From contig CAYFLU010000036.1 of assembly GCA_964343975.1 (NCBI GenBank), positions 1-22,435 on the forward strand: 22,435 nucleotides of DNA, in the 5' to 3' direction. This document shows, piece by piece, positions 7,837 to 15,187 of the stretch. Every line of letters begins with the position of its first letter. The stretch's first letter is position 1. The notes beneath the pieces are model-generated. The model worked only from the letters and a program-made list of their open reading frames with translations. It made no database searches and was not told the origin of the DNA. The DNA comes from SCUN01 sp964343975. GTDB lineage: Bacteria; Acidobacteriota; Vicinamibacteria; Vicinamibacterales; SCN-69-37. Both the position numbers and the translations under genes were made by a program.

Positions 7837-7866
7837 TTGACCCTGCGCACGCGCGCTCGCTATGGT
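7837..7866 (+). promoter_or_regulatory. Candidate sigma-70 promoter of the metzincin gene
   Basis: TTGACC (7837-7842) and TATGGT (7861-7866) are 18 bp apart. The ATG follows the -10 box by only 5 nt, so the transcript would be leaderless or nearly so. The earlier part of the gap (7777-7836) holds alternating CGCGCG runs that could pair, but no gene. Confidence 0.45.
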
Positions 7867-7871
7867 CGCGC

Positions 7872-8465
7872 ATGGGTCATCTGCGGTCGATATGTTGGGG
7901 GCTGGCGTGGCTGATCGTCTGCGGTCGCGCGGCGCCGCGAGCGGCTAGCCCGCCCGCGCTCGTGCCGCTGCGGGTGGCGGTCCGCGCGGATGCCTCAGTG
8001 TCCGCCCTGACACTCTTCACCGCGAAAGCCGATGTGGTTCGGCTCTTTCGTGCGGCACAAATCGACGTGCAGTGGACCGTCACCGCGCCGGACGTGTCGC
8101 TGAACTTCTGTGACGACCTCGAGCCGTGCGCGCGCGATGTGGCCCCCGGCGCCCTCGGACGTGCCGTGCTCAATCCGCGCGTGGGACGAGGCCGCGTGGC
8201 GTGGATCTACCACGAGCGGATCTTCCGCCTCGGGGCCGCCAATGAAGTCGCCGTGGCCGGCGTCCTGGGCCGCGTCATGGCCCACGAGATGGCGCACCTG
8301 CTCGGTCTGACGCATTCCACGAGTGGATTGATGGGCGCCGAGTGGTCGGATCACGAGCTCGGTCTCGCCTCGTGCGGATTGCTCGCGTTCAGCGCCGAGG
8401 AGTCGGCGTGGCTCTCCACCCACGCGGCACCGGTCGCACTCGTGACAGGATCCGAGTACCGCTAA
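7872..8465 (+). CDS. Small exported metzincin-type metalloprotease
   Basis: The 197-residue protein has a probable signal peptide (hydrophobic LAWLIVCG near 11-18, Ala-rich end near 20-26). It carries the metzincin zinc motif HEMAHLLGLTHS: His138, Glu139, His142 and His148, with Gly145 at the turn. A short Met-turn segment SGLMGAEWSD (Met154) follows within six residues. That is much closer than in archaemetzincins or astacins and is like small acidobacterial exported proteins I recall. Two Cys pairs (80/86 and a later Cys168) could form disulfides. It would act outside the cytoplasm; substrate and activity are unknown. The TAA stop overlaps the LysR stop by 4 bp in convergent orientation, so transcripts must read into each other. 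Confidence 0.68.
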   Translation: MGHLRSICWGLAWLIVCGRAAPRAASPPALVPLRVAVRADASVSALTLFTAKADVVRLFRAAQIDVQWTVTAPDVSLNFCDDLEPCARDVAPGALGRAVLNPRVGRGRVAWIYHERIFRLGAANEVAVAGVLGRVMAHEMAHLLGLTHSTSGLMGAEWSDHELGLASCGLLAFSAEESAWLSTHAAPVALVTGSEYR

Positions 8466-9397
8466 GCCCGGGTGACCTCGTCGCCGGGCACGAGTTCCAG
8501 CCGGCTCTGCACTTGCCGCAGCGTGCGCTTGAGCTCCGTCCACAGGCGCGGCACCGGCTCGCTGCGCACATGCACCCAGGCCGTCTCCCGCACCAGCTGA
8601 TGCCCGGTGATGCGGGTGGCATGGAGCTGGCCGGCACGTACCTCGCGCGCGACGGCCTGGAACGGCACGATCGTGACGCCGGTGCCCTGCCGCACCAGCG
8701 CTTTCACCACTTCCACGTTGTCCGTCTCGGACACGATCCGCGGACGCAGGTCTTCCGCGGCAAAGAACTGCTCGATCCGCCGGCGCGTATTGGACGTCCC
8801 CTCGAAGAGCACGAACGGCAGTGTGGCCAGATCCCGCGCCCGCACGGCCGCGCGCCGCGTGAGCGTATGCACCGGTGACGAGACGAGCACCAGTTCCTCG
8901 CTCAAGACCGGTTCCGTCTGCAACCGCCGATCGTCCACCGGCATCGTCAGCAACCCGACATCCGCGGTGCCATTCAGCAGCTTCCGGACGATTCGCGGCA
9001 TGGCGCCCGGCGTGACCTTCACCTCCACCTGCGGATGCGCGGCCTGGAAGGCGCGGATCAGCGTGGGGTAGACGTAGAGACACACCGTCATGCCGCCGAC
9101 GAGCCGGATGCGGCCGGTCAGCTGCTGACGGCGCTCGCGGAGCGCCGTCGTGACGTCGCGAATGTCGGTGGAGACGCGTCGACCGAGATCGACGACGGTG
9201 GCGCCAGCGGGAGTGAGATGGACCGTGCGGCCCGTGCGGATGAAGAGCTGTTCGTCGAGTTCCGCTTCGAGCTGTTGAATCGTGCGGCTCACCGACGACT
9301 GTGACATGCGCAACTCGCGGGCAGCATTCGTGAACGAGCCGGTGTCGGCCACTACACGAAGGATGTCGAGATGGCGCAGTTCCACAGCAGTCGACAC
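8462..9397 (-). CDS. LysR-family transcriptional regulator
   Basis: The 311-residue protein has an N-terminal winged helix-turn-helix (ELRHLDILRVVADTGSFTNA, then MSQSSVSRTIQQLEAELDEQ, about residues 6-50). The PBP2-type effector domain follows from about residue 95 (RIRLVGGMTVCLYVYPTLIR), with TADVGLLTMPVDDR near 160-173 and RQGTGVTIVPFQAV near 250-263. Length is normal for the family. The annotated start is GTG at 9397; the GTG at 9385 is also possible. No Shine-Dalgarno is evident. The 121-bp gap upstream holds the mqnD terminator hairpin and inverted sequence around GCACG, and a LysR box there would be self-regulatory. The target genes and effector cannot be told; the nearest candidates are the metzincin and the TIM-barrel gene. 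Confidence 0.88.
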   Translation of the reverse strand: MSTAVELRHLDILRVVADTGSFTNAARELRMSQSSVSRTIQQLEAELDEQLFIRTGRTVHLTPAGATVVDLGRRVSTDIRDVTTALRERRQQLTGRIRLVGGMTVCLYVYPTLIRAFQAAHPQVEVKVTPGAMPRIVRKLLNGTADVGLLTMPVDDRRLQTEPVLSEELVLVSSPVHTLTRRAAVRARDLATLPFVLFEGTSNTRRRIEQFFAAEDLRPRIVSETDNVEVVKALVRQGTGVTIVPFQAVAREVRAGQLHATRITGHQLVRETAWVHVRSEPVPRLWTELKRTLRQVQSRLELVPGDEVTRA

Positions 9398-9503
9398 CGC
9401 GGTCGGCGACGTGGATGATGGCGAATCGCGGTGTGCTTCAACGGTAGGTGGGCAGCCGCGATGAAGTCAAATGCACGCGGTGCAATGTTTGATAACACGT
9501 GCA

Positions 9504-9536
9504 CGACTCGTGCGGCGCTTATGCGCCGACGAGTCG
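9504..9536 (-). terminator. Stem-loop over the mqnD stop codon
   Basis: CGACTCGT-G-CGGCGC (9504-9518) pairs with GCGCCG-ACGAGTCG (9523-9536). This is a 14-bp stem with one bulged base and a TTAT loop. The loop contains the mqnD stop (TAA on the minus strand, 9519-9521). No T-run follows, so it could be a weak terminator or a 3'-end protecting structure. Confidence 0.5.
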
Positions 9537-10298
9537 CGTGATCGCGCGGAGGCCGGCCTCGCCGATGTCGAGGCTGAGCGCGTTCACGTACAGCGCGATG
9601 TGCTGATCGCACACCGCATCCGACATCTCTTGCGCATGCGCGCGCACGTACGCGCGGCTCGCCTCGGGATGGTCGAACGCGTATTGCACGGACGCGCGAA
9701 TCGCGCGCTCGGCGATCGCGGCGGTCTCGGCATCAACATCCGCGCGCGCGCAGATGCCGGCGAGCGGCACGGGCAGGCCCGTGTCGTGCTCCCACCAGTC
9801 GCCGAGGTCGATGAGCTTCACGAGTCCGTGATCCGCGTACGTGAACCGGCTCTCGTGAATGATGAGCCCGGCGTCGACCTCGCCCGTCTCGACGGCGCGC
9901 AGAATCCGGTCGTACCGCATCTCGATGACGTCGCCGAGCGCCGGCGCCGCCAGTCGCAGCAGCCGATACGCCGTCGTCTCACGGCCGGGGATGGCGAGGC
10001 GGCCACGGACGGCCGCGTCGAACGGAATGGCCGCGCGGCCCACGACCAGCGGGCCGACGCCATGGCCGAGTGCCGCGCCGCTGCGCAGCAGGCGATACCG
10101 GTCGCCGACGCCGCCAAAGGCCCCGACGCTGAGCTTTGTCAGATGGAACGCGCCATCGTGCGCGCGCCGGTTGAGTTCCTCGATGTCGAGCAGGACCGGC
10201 GTGATCCGAAACGGCACGTCGATCAGGCCGTGCGTGAGCGCGTGAAACGCGAACGTGTCGTTGGGGCAGGGCGAGTGGCCGAACGTCAGCTCACGCAT
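9519..10298 (-). CDS. mqnD: 1,4-dihydroxy-6-naphthoate synthase (futalosine pathway)
   Basis: The 259-residue protein converts cyclic dehypoxanthine futalosine to 1,4-dihydroxy-6-naphthoate, the last dedicated step before prenylation in futalosine-route menaquinone synthesis. It is a periplasmic-binding-protein-like cytoplasmic enzyme. The N-terminal ELTFGHSPCPNDTFAFHAL holds the hallmark SPCPNDTF (about 9-16). Then come TKLSVGAFG, LGHGVGPLVVGR, IPGRETTAYRLLRLA (about 105-119) and LIIHESRFTYADHGLVKLID. The open frame extends upstream to 10793, but the part before 10298 is out of frame over mqnB. ATG at 10298 gives the family's usual N-terminus. It overlaps the end of mqnB by 13 bp, implying co-translation. 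mqnA, mqnC and mqnE are not in the window. Confidence 0.93.
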   Translation of the reverse strand: MRELTFGHSPCPNDTFAFHALTHGLIDVPFRITPVLLDIEELNRRAHDGAFHLTKLSVGAFGGVGDRYRLLRSGAALGHGVGPLVVGRAAIPFDAAVRGRLAIPGRETTAYRLLRLAAPALGDVIEMRYDRILRAVETGEVDAGLIIHESRFTYADHGLVKLIDLGDWWEHDTGLPVPLAGICARADVDAETAAIAERAIRASVQYAFDHPEASRAYVRAHAQEMSDAVCDQHIALYVNALSLDIGEAGLRAITRLVGA

Positions 10299-10858
10299 CG
10301 CTTCAACTCTGCCACGAGTGCCGGTGTGGCGTCGACGATCGCGCGAAACGCCGTGTCGAAATGCCAGCGCGCGCGGTCCTCTTCCTCGATCTCGTTCGAG
10401 ATGGCGCGCACTTCGATGGCCGGAATCTCGGCGAGCTCCGCCGCGCGGAGCACCGCGAAGCCTTCCATCGCCTCGACCTCGCACTCTTTGGTGCCGCCCA
10501 CGCGCGCGCTCGTGCCGATTGGCCGCACGAGCGCGGCGGGGATCGCGCGTTGGAGCGCCTGCACCAGTGCCGAGTTCGGCGTGACGAGACGCGGCGCAAA
10601 GGGATTGCGCAGCGCCAGGTCGCAGTAGCGCGATTCGCTGCCGATCACGAGCGTGCCCGGCGCGATCTTCGCTTTGCGACGGGCGCCGGCGATGCCGACG
10701 TGCAGAATCGCGCGCGGACGCTCGCGTGCAATCGCCGCCGCCGTGGCCGCCGCGGCCTCCACCGGTCCCACACCGCAGAGTGCGCTGTGCCACGCGCCGC
10801 CCATGGCGAGTTCGCGGTCAGTAGCGGCAATCACGAGCACGGAACCCGACGATGGCAT
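10286..10858 (-). CDS. mqnB: Futalosine hydrolase
   Basis: The 190-residue protein is a nucleosidase-family enzyme that cleaves hypoxanthine from futalosine to give dehypoxanthine futalosine. Motifs seen are VLVIAATDRELAM at the N-terminus, GVGPVEAAAATAAAIA (about 29-44), ILHVGIAGARRKAKIAPGTL, TKECEVEAMEGFAVLRA (about 123-139) and VRAISNEIEEEDRARWHFD. The stretch after AATDREL is shorter than in typical MqnB (about 200-225 residues), so the enzyme is compact, but the nucleoside-binding motifs are intact. It is immediately followed by mqnD, which supports the assignment over MTA/SAH nucleosidase. ATG at 10858 lies 7 nt behind a TACGAT box, without a Shine-Dalgarno. Confidence 0.88.
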   Translation of the reverse strand: MPSSGSVLVIAATDRELAMGGAWHSALCGVGPVEAAAATAAAIARERPRAILHVGIAGARRKAKIAPGTLVIGSESRYCDLALRNPFAPRLVTPNSALVQALQRAIPAALVRPIGTSARVGGTKECEVEAMEGFAVLRAAELAEIPAIEVRAISNEIEEEDRARWHFDTAFRAIVDATPALVAELKRCVS

Positions 10859-10865
10859 GACGTCA

Positions 10866-10871
10866 ATCGTA
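10866..10871 (-). promoter_or_regulatory. Candidate -10 box of mqnBD
   Basis: On the minus strand TACGAT ends 7 nt before the mqnB ATG, the same spacing as the TATGAT box before the sugar-binding-protein gene. A leaderless mRNA would result. No clear -35 box is seen. Confidence 0.35.
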
Positions 10872-10911
10872 TGCCACGACCTGAACAGTCGCCGTGTATC
10901 CTTGTGCTTGC

Positions 10912-12618
10912 ATGATGGAGCCGCAACGTCGCCGCGGCCTCTGGTGGTGTCTCCCGCCGGTGGTGGTCGCCTTGGGCATCTGGTACACCCTCGGTGGTGT
11001 GCGCTGGGATCCCCGCTTCCCGGTGTCGTATTCGGGCGACGGCCTCTTCTACCTCGCGCAAAGCAAGACGACGATCGATCACGGCTGGTGGTGGTTCAAC
11101 CCGTCGATCGGTATGCCGTTCGGGCTGCCGGCGATCATCTTCGCGCAGGATGCCAACGTCGATCAGGCGGTGGTCTGGCTGGTCGGTCGCGTCGTCGCCA
11201 ATCCGTTCCTCGCCGTCAATCTGGCCTGGATGCTGCTCGTCGCGCTCTCGAGCGTGACCGCGGCGTGGGGGCTGCGACGCCTGGGGGCGTCGCGTCTTGT
11301 CGCTGCCGGCGCCGCGATCATCTTTGCCGCCAGTCCCTTTGCGTTGTATCGCAATGTGGAGCAGTTTCCGATGGTGACGTATCTCGTGCCGTTTCCCGCG
11401 ACGGTGGCGTGCCTGTTGGCGTCGGGCGCTGCGGCGGTGCGATGGCCGGGGCGCGTGCAGCGCATGCTCCTCGCCGGATGCGCGCTCGTCGGACTGAATT
11501 TCATCTACCCGGCGTTCTTCGGCGTCGTGGTCATGCTGGCCGGCATCGGCATCGGCTTCCTGCGTACGCGATCGCGTGAGCTGGTGCGCCAGGGCGCCTG
11601 GTGCGTCGCCGCCGTGGTGCTGGCCGTTGCGCTGAACCTCTCGACGAATGTGATCGCGTGGCGCACGTACGGCCAGCCCGCCGATGTCGATCATCCGGCC
11701 GCGCAGTCGGAGATGTTCGCGCTGAAGCCGCGGCTGCTGGTGAGCCCGCTGCCTGGACATTGGTTCCCGCCGTTCCGCGCGTGGCTCGAACGGGAAGCGT
11801 CGGCCGATGTGCCGGGCGAGAACGAGAATCATTTCGCGCGGCTCGGGTTCGTGCCGCTCGTCTGCGCGGTGCTGGTGATGGGCACGTCGCTGTTTCCTCG
11901 GCGGCCGGCGGCATCCGGGCATCCTCTGATGCTCGCCGCGGCCGCACTGATGGCCTGCTCACTGCTGGTGGCGACGGCCGGGGGCGTCGGTTCGGTGTTC
12001 AGCGTGCTGGTCTCAGCCGCAATACGCAGCTACAACCGCATCACGCCGTTCATCACGTTCTTTGCGTTGGCCGGCGCGGCGGTGTGGATCGACGCAGCGA
12101 TGGCGAAGTGGTCGGCGCGCACACGGCGTGCGGTCATCGCGGCGATTGTGGGGCTCGCCCTTGCGGACCAGCACGTGGCGCTGGCCTCGGTGGCGGGCGA
12201 CGGGCCGAATATCACGGCGGGCCTCGGCGGCGTGGCTGCCTTCATCCAGACGCTCGAGACCCGGTTGCCCGCACACACGATGGTCTTTCAATTGCCGATC
12301 CGGCCGTTTCCCGCCGATCCTGGGACGCATGGGCTCGGGCCGTACGCGCAGTTTCGTCCGTACCTGTCGTCCACCCACCTGCGATGGAGCTATCCGGCCT
12401 TGACCGCGACACAGATCGCTTGGGAGCAGCGCATCGCGGCCCTCACGCCGCAGGAGTGGCCGGCCGCACTCCGCCGCGAAGGGTTCGGCGCCATTCTCAT
12501 CACGCGCGGCGCCTATGAAGACGACGGCCGCGCGTTGGCTGACACGTTGTTGCAACAGCCAGGGACGATGCGGCTCGGCGAGAGCGAGGATTTTGTGGCG
12601 ATCGGTCTCTCGCGATGA
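10912..12618 (+). CDS. GT-C-like polytopic membrane protein A
   Basis: The 568-residue protein has one N-terminal membrane segment and then an external loop, SYSGDGLFYLAQSKT, with Asp43 and GWWWFNPSIGMPFG at 58-71. About ten further membrane segments follow, with NPFLAVNLAWMLL and GLRRLGASRLVAAGAAIIFA, and then a soluble C-terminal region. The loop Asp and the PFG motif fit a GT-C family of membrane glycosyltransferases using polyprenyl-phosphate sugars. The mid-protein PGHWFPPFRAW and C-terminal QLPIRPFP and LRWSYPAL recur in paralogue B (13469-15187). The start is ATG at 10912 or 10915; the GTG at 10894 is less likely. It heads a four-gene operon and overlaps the next gene by ATGA. The donor, the acceptor and even transferase activity are inferred. 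Confidence 0.68.
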   Translation: MMEPQRRRGLWWCLPPVVVALGIWYTLGGVRWDPRFPVSYSGDGLFYLAQSKTTIDHGWWWFNPSIGMPFGLPAIIFAQDANVDQAVVWLVGRVVANPFLAVNLAWMLLVALSSVTAAWGLRRLGASRLVAAGAAIIFAASPFALYRNVEQFPMVTYLVPFPATVACLLASGAAAVRWPGRVQRMLLAGCALVGLNFIYPAFFGVVVMLAGIGIGFLRTRSRELVRQGAWCVAAVVLAVALNLSTNVIAWRTYGQPADVDHPAAQSEMFALKPRLLVSPLPGHWFPPFRAWLEREASADVPGENENHFARLGFVPLVCAVLVMGTSLFPRRPAASGHPLMLAAAALMACSLLVATAGGVGSVFSVLVSAAIRSYNRITPFITFFALAGAAVWIDAAMAKWSARTRRAVIAAIVGLALADQHVALASVAGDGPNITAGLGGVAAFIQTLETRLPAHTMVFQLPIRPFPADPGTHGLGPYAQFRPYLSSTHLRWSYPALTATQIAWEQRIAALTPQEWPAALRREGFGAILITRGAYEDDGRALADTLLQQPGTMRLGESEDFVAIGLSR

Positions 12619-13472
12619 CGTGCCCACTCTGTCATTCCACGGCGATCGAGACGCCGTACCTTCGCGTGCTGGCGCGATGCCGCGCCTGCACCTACGTGTT
12701 CGTGTTGCGCACGCCGGACCTGCCGGCACGCGTAGCCGCGCTGTACGCCGGTGACTATTTCACCGGCGGCGAATTTGGCGACTACGCCGCGCAGCGGCCC
12801 ACGTTTGCCCGGAATTTTCGCGCGTACCTCGCACTCATGGCGCGCGCCGGGGCGACCCGAGGACGATTGCTGGAAGTGGGGTGTGCGCACGGCTTTTTCC
12901 TCGAGCAGGCGCAACAGACGTTTGAGGCCATCGGTCTCGATGTGAATGCAGAGGCGATCGACGCGGCACGCGCGATCGGCGTGGACGCGCGGTTCGGCGG
13001 GTTCCTTGAGACGGACGTGCCCGCGCCCTTCGATGTGGTGTGCCTCTGGGACACGATCGAGCATCTGCTCGATCCGCGCGCGTATCTGGAGCGCGCGCGC
13101 GACGTGCTCGTCGACGGGGGCTGGGTCTTTCTCACCACCGGTGACATCGGCAGCCTGGTGGCGCGGATGCGTGGGGCGAAGTGGCGCATGATCCACCCGC
13201 CGTCTCATCTGAACTACTTCTCGCGTGCGACGATCGCGCGCCTCTTGGATCAGTGTGGGTTCGACGTCGTGGACACGCGGTCTGTGGGAACGCGACGCGA
13301 TCTGGCGAACTCCGTGCACCTGCTGTCGCTCTTCTCGAAATCTCCGTCCGTGCGCCGCCTCGCCGGCGCGCTCGACCGCGCCCTGGCTGGACGATTGCCG
13401 CCGATCGGGATCTATCTCAATTTGCACGACGTCATGTTCGTGGCGGCCCGCCGCCGGCCCCGGGCACAATGA
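12615..13472 (+). CDS. Zinc-ribbon class I SAM methyltransferase
   Basis: The 285-residue protein begins with a small zinc ribbon (Cys3, Cys6, Cys22, Cys25). A Rossmann methyltransferase domain follows: motif I LLEVGCAHGFFLEQA from residue 85, acidic loop GLDVNAEAI near 107-115 and motif DVVCLWDTIEHLLDP near 140-154. A motif for substrate positioning, HPPSHLNYFSRATIARLL, lies near 194-211. This layout is common in methyltransferases of glycan and polysaccharide loci. The substrate is probably a sugar or a glycan precursor, which is inference from the neighbours. It overlaps the gene on each side by ATGA (12615-12618 and 13469-13472), so it is translationally coupled to the two membrane paralogues that flank it. 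Confidence 0.88.
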   Translation: MTCPLCHSTAIETPYLRVLARCRACTYVFVLRTPDLPARVAALYAGDYFTGGEFGDYAAQRPTFARNFRAYLALMARAGATRGRLLEVGCAHGFFLEQAQQTFEAIGLDVNAEAIDAARAIGVDARFGGFLETDVPAPFDVVCLWDTIEHLLDPRAYLERARDVLVDGGWVFLTTGDIGSLVARMRGAKWRMIHPPSHLNYFSRATIARLLDQCGFDVVDTRSVGTRRDLANSVHLLSLFSKSPSVRRLAGALDRALAGRLPPIGIYLNLHDVMFVAARRRPRAQ

Positions 13473-15187
13473 TGCGGCGCTGGCTCTGGCTCCTGCAGCC
13501 GGTCCTGATTGTGATCGCCGTGGTGACCGCACTCGGCGGTCCGCGTCGTGACTGGCGGCATCCCCTCAGCCTGTCCGAGGGTGTGCCCTTCACGCTCGCA
13601 CATGCCAAAGGCACACTCGAAACCGGCTGGTGGTGGCACAACCCGGCCCTGGCCGCGCCGTCGGCATACGACGGCGTGCTGCTGCTCGATCCCGCGAACG
13701 TATCCCAGGGCATCGTCCGCACCGTCGGCATGGCCGTCCACGGTGTTGCGGCGTGCGTGAATGCGTCGTGGCTGCTGCTCCTGGTGCTCGCGGGGGCCGC
13801 GTCGGCCTGGGCGATGACGTCGGTCGGCGTCTCCGAGGTCGGTGCGTGGGCGAGTGGCGTGCTGTTCGCGCTCACGCCCTTTGCGCTCTACCACCACGTG
13901 TCGGAGCTGTCGCTGACGCCGTTTCTGGTGCCGTTCGGCGCGGTGACTGCGCTTGCGCTGGCGTCCGGCAAAGCCGCGCAGGCGTCACGGCGCACGTGGC
14001 TCGCATGGCTGTGCGGCGACCTGCTCCTGGCCGTTGACGATCCCACCTACGCGATGCTCGGCGCGGCGCTGATCGCGGTCGGCGGCGTCGCGGGCGCGAT
14101 GCGCGCTCGCCGCACGGTGCTGGCGGCGGTCGGCGGCGCGATCGCCGTCGCGATGCTGGCGGTGGTGTGGCTGAATGGCGCGCCGGCGCGCGCCGCCTGG
14201 GCGCGTGAGGGGCGTCCACCGGCGACGCAGCATCGCGTGGTCGACGCCGAGCGTTACGCACTCAAGATCCGTCAACTCGTCACGCCCGTGCCCGGTCATT
14301 GGTTTCCGCCATTCCGGGCGTGGGCCGCACTGGACACCCGCGCCGGGTTTCCAAGCGAAACCGCGAACGTGGGCTCGCGGCTCGGACTGATCGCGTCGCT
14401 GGGATTTGTCGGTCTGCTGGCTGTGTGGCTGGTGCCGACGCTCGCGTCCTCCTGGAAGGAGGACGAGGTGGTCTGGGCGGCGGCACGGCTCACGGCCGTC
14501 GCGGTCCTGATCGCGACCGTGGGCGGGCTCGGCAGCGTGTGGAGCGAGCTCGTGTCCCCCTCGCTCTGGTTCTACACGAGCGTGACGCCATTCGTGGCGT
14601 GGCTGGCGCTCGTGGCCGTGGCGCTGCGATTCGATGCGTGGCCGACGACCGTCGCGTGGCGCCGCGCGACGGCCTGGGCCGTGATTCTGCTACTGGGCGT
14701 GTCGGATCAACTTGTGGCGCTCCGTCCTCTGGTAGCGGCGTCGACCGGCACCGCGTCTGCCATGAGCGAACTGCAGGCGCTCGTGGACCAGTTGGAGCCG
14801 CGGCTGCCGGCTGGGGCGATGGTGTTGCAGTTGCCGATTCGTCCCTACCCCGACGACCCCGGCATCGCGCAGCTGCGTCCGTTTGATCTCTTCCGTCCGT
14901 ATCTCGTGTCGCGGTCGCTGCGGTGGAGCTATCCGGCCTTGTCGCGCGCGCAGGTGCAGCAGCACGACGCGCTGGCGGCGCTGCCGGCGAGCGCGGTGCC
15001 GGCCTGGGCGGCCCGGCAAGGATTTGCCGCGATCCTCGTGGATCGGCGCGGCTACGATGACAACGGCGATGCCATCGTCGCCACGCTCACCGGCGCACTC
15101 AACGCGGGGCCGGCCTTGGCGCGCACGGATCGCTATCTCGCGTTGGATCTGCGCCTGGTCCGCGTGGCGCTCGAGTCACACCCATGA
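13469..15187 (+). CDS. GT-C-like polytopic membrane protein B (paralogue of A)
   Basis: The 572-residue protein aligns with A over most of its length. Shared landmarks are GWWWHNPALAAP (about 53-64), ALTPFALYHHVSEL, PGHWFPPFRAW, MVLQLPIRPYPDDPG, LRWSYPAL and, near the end, GFAAILVDRRGYDDNGDA. In the first external loop, SLSEGVPFTLAHAKG replaces A's SYSGDGLFYLAQSKT. In an ungapped alignment A's Asp43 falls on Gly38, with Glu37 next to it. If Asp43 is catalytic in A, then B may be a non-catalytic partner or use Glu. An open frame extends upstream to 13181, but that part shadows the methyltransferase; ATG at 13469 is coupled to it by ATGA. The stop overlaps the GT2 start in the same way. Confidence 0.68.
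   Translation: MMRRWLWLLQPVLIVIAVVTALGGPRRDWRHPLSLSEGVPFTLAHAKGTLETGWWWHNPALAAPSAYDGVLLLDPANVSQGIVRTVGMAVHGVAACVNASWLLLLVLAGAASAWAMTSVGVSEVGAWASGVLFALTPFALYHHVSELSLTPFLVPFGAVTALALASGKAAQASRRTWLAWLCGDLLLAVDDPTYAMLGAALIAVGGVAGAMRARRTVLAAVGGAIAVAMLAVVWLNGAPARAAWAREGRPPATQHRVVDAERYALKIRQLVTPVPGHWFPPFRAWAALDTRAGFPSETANVGSRLGLIASLGFVGLLAVWLVPTLASSWKEDEVVWAAARLTAVAVLIATVGGLGSVWSELVSPSLWFYTSVTPFVAWLALVAVALRFDAWPTTVAWRRATAWAVILLLGVSDQLVALRPLVAASTGTASAMSELQALVDQLEPRLPAGAMVLQLPIRPYPDDPGIAQLRPFDLFRPYLVSRSLRWSYPALSRAQVQQHDALAALPASAVPAWAARQGFAAILVDRRGYDDNGDAIVATLTGALNAGPALARTDRYLALDLRLVRVALESHP

Noticed and set aside
9519..10793. Longer mqnD start upstream of 10298
   Set aside because: The extra residues read mqnB out of frame and lack any MqnD homology. 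The family N-terminus begins at MRELTFGHSPCPND.
13181..13468. Extended start of membrane protein B
   Set aside because: The extension reads the methyltransferase gene out of frame. ATG at 13469 overlaps the methyltransferase stop and starts at the first membrane segment.
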